The translations under genes and the position numbers were made by a program. Below, piece by piece: positions 7,329 through 10,330 of a stretch of DNA of 10,330 bases. Source of the DNA: an uncultured Bacteroidota bacterium (GTDB lineage: Bacteria; Bacteroidota; Bacteroidia; Flavobacteriales; Flavobacteriaceae); contig CAIJFC010000292.1 in assembly GCA_903819815.1 (NCBI GenBank), positions 1 through 10,330 of the forward strand. The letters run 5' to 3'. A model generated the notes under the pieces. The model had not been told where the DNA came from and did no database searches. It was given only the letters and a program-made list of their open reading frames with translations. Every line of letters starts with the position of its first letter. Within the stretch, counting starts at the first letter, position 1.

Positions 7329-7355
7329 ATGAAGGAAATTGGTTATCGCTTATTT

Positions 7356-7390
7356 TCCTCTCCCCGGCCCTCTCTAAAGGAAACGGAGAC
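7356..7390. repeat. REP-like GC-rich intergenic repeat, copy 2
   Basis: Second 35-bp copy in the same orientation, matching copy 1 at 31 of 35 positions. The differences lie at element positions 11, 20, 29 and 32. Two of them (at 20 and 29) weaken the internal inverted repeat, so this copy is the more decayed hairpin. It begins 20 bp downstream of the topA stop codon in the transcribed direction. The pair could attenuate topA readthrough or protect mRNA ends, but neither copy has the T run of a classical terminator. Confidence 0.78.
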
Positions 7391-7410
7391 GAGATGTTAT
7401 ATTTTATTAA

Positions 7411-9927
7411 TTATTTCTTTTTAGTAACTGCTTTTTTAGTGGCCGGTTTCTTAGCGGGTGCTTTTTTTACCGCCGTTTTCTTAGCAGGGTTTTTTTTAGC
7501 AATGATTTCTTGAACTTGTGCTAAAGTTAAATTAGCAGCATCAATATCTTTACTCAATTCGATTTTAAGTTTTCCTTTTAGGATTACTGATCTTCCCCAA
7601 CGTGCTTTTTCAACAAGAATGCCTTCTTCCTTCCAATTATGCAAAACTTTATCGATGTTTTTTTGCAATTTATCTTCAATTAATTCTTCAATATCCGACT
7701 GAGATAAATTATCAAAATTGTATTTTCTGCTCACATTAATGAATACGCCATTCCATTTTATAAAAGGCCCAAAACGACCTGTCCCTTTTTGAACGCCTTC
7801 TCCATTATATATTGCTATTGGCGCATCGGCAAGTGTTTTTTCATCAATCAATTCTTGCGCTCTTTCTAGGGTTATATCCGTTGGATTTTCTCCTTTTGGC
7901 AAAGAAATAAAGGCTGCTCCAAATTTGATGTATGGCCCATAACGACCATTATTAATTTCAATTTCTTCTCCTTTATAAACACCTAAATTTTTAGGTAATA
8001 AAAATAATTTAAGCGCCTCTTCAAGGGTTATATTTCCAATATTTTGATCGGCCATTAAGCTTGCAAACTTCTTATCTTCATCATCGGCAGCACCAATTTG
8101 AGCCATCGGTCCAAATTTCCCTAATCGAACAGAAATTGGTTTGCCACTTTCAGGGTGAATCCCTAAAATACGTTCTCCACTTTCTCTTTCTGCGTGTTCT
8201 TCGACTTGTTTTACTGAGGGATGGAATTTATCATAAAACTCTTGCATCATTTGAGTCCAATTGACATTTCCTTCAGCAATTTCATCAAAATCTTGTTCCA
8301 CTTTTGCAGTGAAATTATAATCTAAAATGGTCCCGAAATTTTTTACCAAGAAATCGGTTACAATAGTTCCAATATCTGTTGGCACTAATTTCCCTTTATC
8401 AGAACCTGTATTTTCTTTAAGGATTTTCTCTGTTAGTTTGCCTGATTGTAAAACCAATTGCGCATATTTGCGTTCTTGACCTTCTAGATTTCCTTTTTCA
8501 ACATACTTTCTGTTGATAATAGTTGAAATTGTAGGAGCATAAGTAGACGGTCTACCAATCCCTAATTCCTCTAATTTTTTTACCAAAGAGGCTTCTGTAT
8601 ATCTGGCTGAAGCTCTAGAATATCTTTCGGTTGCGGTGATATAATTGCAATCTAATTTTTCATTTACTTTCATTAAAGGCAACATTCCTTCTTGTTCTTC
8701 ATCATCATCATCTTGTCCTTCAAGATACACTTTTAGGAATCCTTCAAAAAGCAATACTTCACCTGAAGCGGTAAAAATTTCTCCGTGATTATTCGCTTCA
8801 ATTTTCACGTTAGTTCTTTCTAATTTGGCATCGCTCATTTGAGAAGCCAACGTTCTTTTCCAAATTAAATCGTACAAACGAGCTTGATCTCTATCGATAT
8901 TTACGGTGTGACGAGACATATCGGTTGGTCGAATCGCTTCGTGGGCTTCTTGCGCCCCTTTACTTTTATTGACAAAATTTCTAGGATGAGAAAATTCAGC
9001 ACCATACGATTTAGTGATTTCTGCTTGAGCCGCATCCATAGCGTCTTTAGACAGGTTTACACTATCGGTTCTCATGTAAGTAATCAATCCAGCTTCGTAC
9101 AATCGTTGTGCTAATTGCATGGTAATTCCCACCGGTAAATACAATTTTCTAGCTGCTTCTTGCTGTAAAGTAGAAGTAGTAAAAGGTCCCGTTGGTGATT
9201 TTTTGGTTGGTTTAGTTTCTAAATCAACCACTTTATAAGTAGAACCTATATTTTTATTTAAAAAATCTTCGGCTTCTTTTTTAGTATTAAAATTTTTAGG
9301 AAGTTTGGCTTTAAATGCCTTTCCAGCTTCGTTGGTAAACTCGGCTACAATAGAAAAGGTAGCAACAGCATTAAAGTTTTGGATTTCTCTTTCTCTTTCT
9401 ACAATTAATCGAACTGAAACCGATTGAACACGTCCTGCTGAAAGTCCGCCTTTAATTTTTCTCCAAAGTACAGGGGAAAGTTCGTATCCTACTAAACGGT
9501 CTAAAACTCTACGAGCTTGTTGTGCGTTTACCAAATTATAATCGATTTCACGAGGATTATCGATTGCTTTTAAAATGGCTGTTTTGGTAATTTCGTGAAA
9601 TACTATTCTTTTAGTTTTGCTTTTATCCAATTTTAATTCTTCGGCTAGGTGCCAAGAAATAGCTTCTCCTTCTCGGTCCTCATCACTTGCTAACCAAACC
9701 ATGTCGGCATTTTTAGCTAGTGTTTTTAGTTTGGAAACCAATGCTTTTTTATCGGCAGAAACTTCATATTTAGGTTTGAACCCATTGGCAACATCTACCC
9801 CAATTTCTTTAGATGGTAAATCGGCAATATGGCCATAACTGGACTCCACTTGGAAATCACTTCCTAGGAATTTTTCGATTGTTTTGGCTTTTGCAGGAGA
9901 TTCTACGATTACTAAATTCTTTGTCAT
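7411..9927 (-). CDS. topA: DNA topoisomerase I (type IA)
   Basis: 838-residue type IA topoisomerase, which relaxes negative supercoils by single-strand passage. The TOPRIM domain is at residues 1-120: VIVESPAKAKTIEKFLG holds Glu9, and SDEDREGEAISWHLAE (81-96) holds the Mg-binding Asp82/Asp84/Glu86. The catalytic tyrosine is Tyr284 in LITYMRTDS. GGLSAGRVQS (160-169) and LEELGIGRPSTYAPTI further on are other family signatures. The C-terminal part has glycine-rich repeats (GKFGPMAQIG, GRYGPYIKFG, GRFGPFIKW) and no cysteine-paired zinc ribbons. It ends in a Lys/Ala/Pro-rich tail of about 28 residues, probably a nonspecific DNA contact. An acidic run (DDDDEEQE, near 8690-8713) sits in the middle of the protein. 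Start chosen at ATG 9927: it gives the usual MTKNLVIVESPAKAKT beginning, and a promoter element at 9948-9955 lies inside the 17-codon extension from 9978. It diverges from the probable miaB gene. Confidence 0.97.
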   Translation of the reverse strand: MTKNLVIVESPAKAKTIEKFLGSDFQVESSYGHIADLPSKEIGVDVANGFKPKYEVSADKKALVSKLKTLAKNADMVWLASDEDREGEAISWHLAEELKLDKSKTKRIVFHEITKTAILKAIDNPREIDYNLVNAQQARRVLDRLVGYELSPVLWRKIKGGLSAGRVQSVSVRLIVEREREIQNFNAVATFSIVAEFTNEAGKAFKAKLPKNFNTKKEAEDFLNKNIGSTYKVVDLETKPTKKSPTGPFTTSTLQQEAARKLYLPVGITMQLAQRLYEAGLITYMRTDSVNLSKDAMDAAQAEITKSYGAEFSHPRNFVNKSKGAQEAHEAIRPTDMSRHTVNIDRDQARLYDLIWKRTLASQMSDAKLERTNVKIEANNHGEIFTASGEVLLFEGFLKVYLEGQDDDDEEQEGMLPLMKVNEKLDCNYITATERYSRASARYTEASLVKKLEELGIGRPSTYAPTISTIINRKYVEKGNLEGQERKYAQLVLQSGKLTEKILKENTGSDKGKLVPTDIGTIVTDFLVKNFGTILDYNFTAKVEQDFDEIAEGNVNWTQMMQEFYDKFHPSVKQVEEHAERESGERILGIHPESGKPISVRLGKFGPMAQIGAADDEDKKFASLMADQNIGNITLEEALKLFLLPKNLGVYKGEEIEINNGRYGPYIKFGAAFISLPKGENPTDITLERAQELIDEKTLADAPIAIYNGEGVQKGTGRFGPFIKWNGVFINVSRKYNFDNLSQSDIEELIEDKLQKNIDKVLHNWKEEGILVEKARWGRSVILKGKLKIELSKDIDAANLTLAQVQEIIAKKNPAKKTAVKKAPAKKPATKKAVTKKK

Positions 9928-9947
9928 TGGATTATATTTAACTGGGA

Positions 9948-9955
9948 CAAAAGTA
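9948..9955 (-). promoter_or_regulatory. Candidate topA -7 element
   Basis: The minus strand reads TACTTTTG, an exact match to the Bacteroidetes -7 consensus TAnnTTTG, 20 nt before the topA ATG at 9927. No TTG is present at the expected distance upstream, so the -33 element is missing or degenerate. Transcription from here would begin near 9942, downstream of the alternative ATG at 9978. The site therefore argues for the 838-residue form. Confidence 0.5.
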
Positions 9956-10080
9956 TATGATTTTTTTAAATATTGCACTTTTGATTTTTTAAAAGTATAA
10001 AATTTACTAAAAAAGGCACGTTTTTAAAGAGTGTTTGAAATATAAAATAATTTTAAAATAGTTACTAAAATCGTCACAAT

Positions 10081-10222
10081 AGCCCCGATTGAAGTGGAAA
10101 GCCCGGAGCAAAAAAAGTGTTTTTGGTTTTATGGTTTTATAATAGCGACTAGAAGAAGCTCATTATAAAATTACAAAACGACACTTTTTTGTGAGGACTT
10201 GTAGCGGAAAGCGGGAATAGCT
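10081..10222 (+). repeat. Long structured intergenic hairpin element, possible ncRNA or dispersed repeat
   Basis: A 142-nt segment folds on itself in nested helices. AGC (10081-10083) pairs with GCT (10220-10222), and CCCG (10084-10087) with CGGG (10212-10215). AAGCC (10099-10103) pairs with GG-A-CTT (10195-10200, one bulged A). AAAAAAGTGT (10111-10120) pairs with ACACTTTTTT (10181-10190). TTTTATAAT (10135-10143) pairs with ATTATAAAA (10162-10170), and AGC (10144-10146) with GCT (10158-10160). Between the outer helices lies an 11 x 11 nt purine-rich internal loop containing GTGGAAAGC on one side and GCGGAAAGC on the other. The conserved-looking ends with a variable AT-rich middle resemble an intergenic repeat I recall from many flavobacterial genomes; membership in a named RNA family such as Flavo-1 is possible but unchecked. 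Strand is chosen by the GGAAAGC motifs and is uncertain. Confidence 0.7.
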
Positions 10223-10260
10223 TCCTAATATAATATAATGTTAATTCTTGGGCTGACAAC

Positions 10261-10292
10261 TTGTCATATTTATTGGAATTGCATTATCTTTG
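10261..10292 (+). promoter_or_regulatory. Promoter of the plus-strand gene (TTG-N21-TATCTTTG)
   Basis: TTG at 10261-10263 and TATCTTTG at 10285-10292 match the Bacteroidetes -33 and -7 elements (TTG and TAnnTTTG) with a 21-nt spacer, within the known 17-23 range. Transcription would start near 10298, leaving a leader of only about 10 nt before the ATG at 10309. This is the best promoter match in the window. Confidence 0.7.
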
Positions 10293-10308
10293 CATTTTTA
10301 AGTTTATA

Positions 10309-10330
10309 ATGGAAAAAACAATTGAAGAAA
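10309..10330 (+). CDS. miaB: Start of a gene, probably tRNA methylthiotransferase MiaB (partial)
   Basis: An ATG at 10309 opens a frame reading MEKTIEE to the window edge. It lies just after a good Bacteroidetes promoter. The residues resemble the N terminus I remember for flavobacterial MiaB (MEK-IEE), the radical-SAM enzyme that adds a methylthio group to i6A37 of tRNAs, and a miaB gene beside topA fits the region. Seven residues cannot prove this. The existence of a gene is more certain than its name. Confidence 0.45.

Larger units (their letters stand above)
9928..10308. other. Divergent topA / miaB intergenic region
   Basis: 381 bp without a convincing gene. It holds the topA -7 element (9948-9955), a structured inverted-repeat element (10081-10222) and a promoter for the plus-strand gene (10261-10292). 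The part 9956-10080 is AT-rich and I see nothing definite in it apart from a second TACTTTTA-like site near 9990-9997. The part 10223-10260 is also AT-rich, with a run of TAATA/TATAA. Confidence 0.8.

Noticed and set aside
7105..7332. Plus-strand open frame opposite the arginase-like gene start
   Set aside because: It is a shadow of the real gene on the other strand. Its end is the spurious SPQPSPKE-type translation of the REP-like repeat.
8061..9838. Short plus-strand open frames within topA (8061-8264, 8884-9114, 9617-9838)
   Set aside because: All lie opposite well-conserved TopA domains, lack family motifs and have no start signals.
10001..10080. Search for CRISPR repeats, tRNA or a small gene in the AT-rich part of the divergent region
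   Set aside because: No regularly spaced repeats, no cloverleaf and no credible reading frame were found here.

Overview
The window looks like chromosomal DNA of a gliding or T9SS-bearing Bacteroidetes bacterium close to Flavobacterium. It is visibly AT-rich. Start codons are preceded by A-rich stretches, not Shine-Dalgarno sequences, and promoter-like sites fit the Bacteroidetes TTG / TAnnTTTG pattern. The gene set gldK-gldL-gldM-gldN, flanked by topA and an arginase-fold gene, is the arrangement I know from flavobacteria. All seven complete genes are on the minus strand. An eighth gene starts at the right edge on the plus strand.

Layout from right to left (direction of minus-strand transcription): the first codons of a probable miaB (10309-10330, plus strand) diverge from topA. 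Between them lies a 381-bp intergenic region with a long, structured hairpin element (10081-10222) that falls outside both predicted transcripts. topA (9927-7411) is followed by 133 bp with two tandem copies of a GC-rich, REP-like repeat. Next is an arginase-fold protein (7277-6126) that has lost several metal ligands. A candidate promoter (6032-6062) precedes gldK (5993-4587), gldL (4521-3880), gldM (3829-2276) and gldN (2263-1178). The cluster ends at a strong rho-independent terminator (1127-1157). Beyond it is a separate FAD-dependent oxidoreductase of the DAO family (1071-25).

How the genes work together: GldL and GldM form the inner-membrane, proton-driven motor of the type IX secretion system and gliding apparatus. 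GldM reaches across the periplasm to a ring made of the lipoprotein GldK and its partner GldN under the outer membrane. The residues expected for the motor (Glu45 in GldL transmembrane helix 2, Arg9 of GldM) are present. GldK keeps the sulfatase-modifying-factor fold but not its catalytic cysteines, as expected for a structural subunit. topA, miaB and the FAD enzyme are housekeeping neighbours. The role of the arginase-like protein is unknown.

The core genes are well understood. The parts least explained by known biology are the degenerate arginase-like gene, the structured intergenic element, the paired REP-like repeats, a heptamer tandem repeat across the gldK stop codon, and a Gly/Ala-rich insert in GldK.
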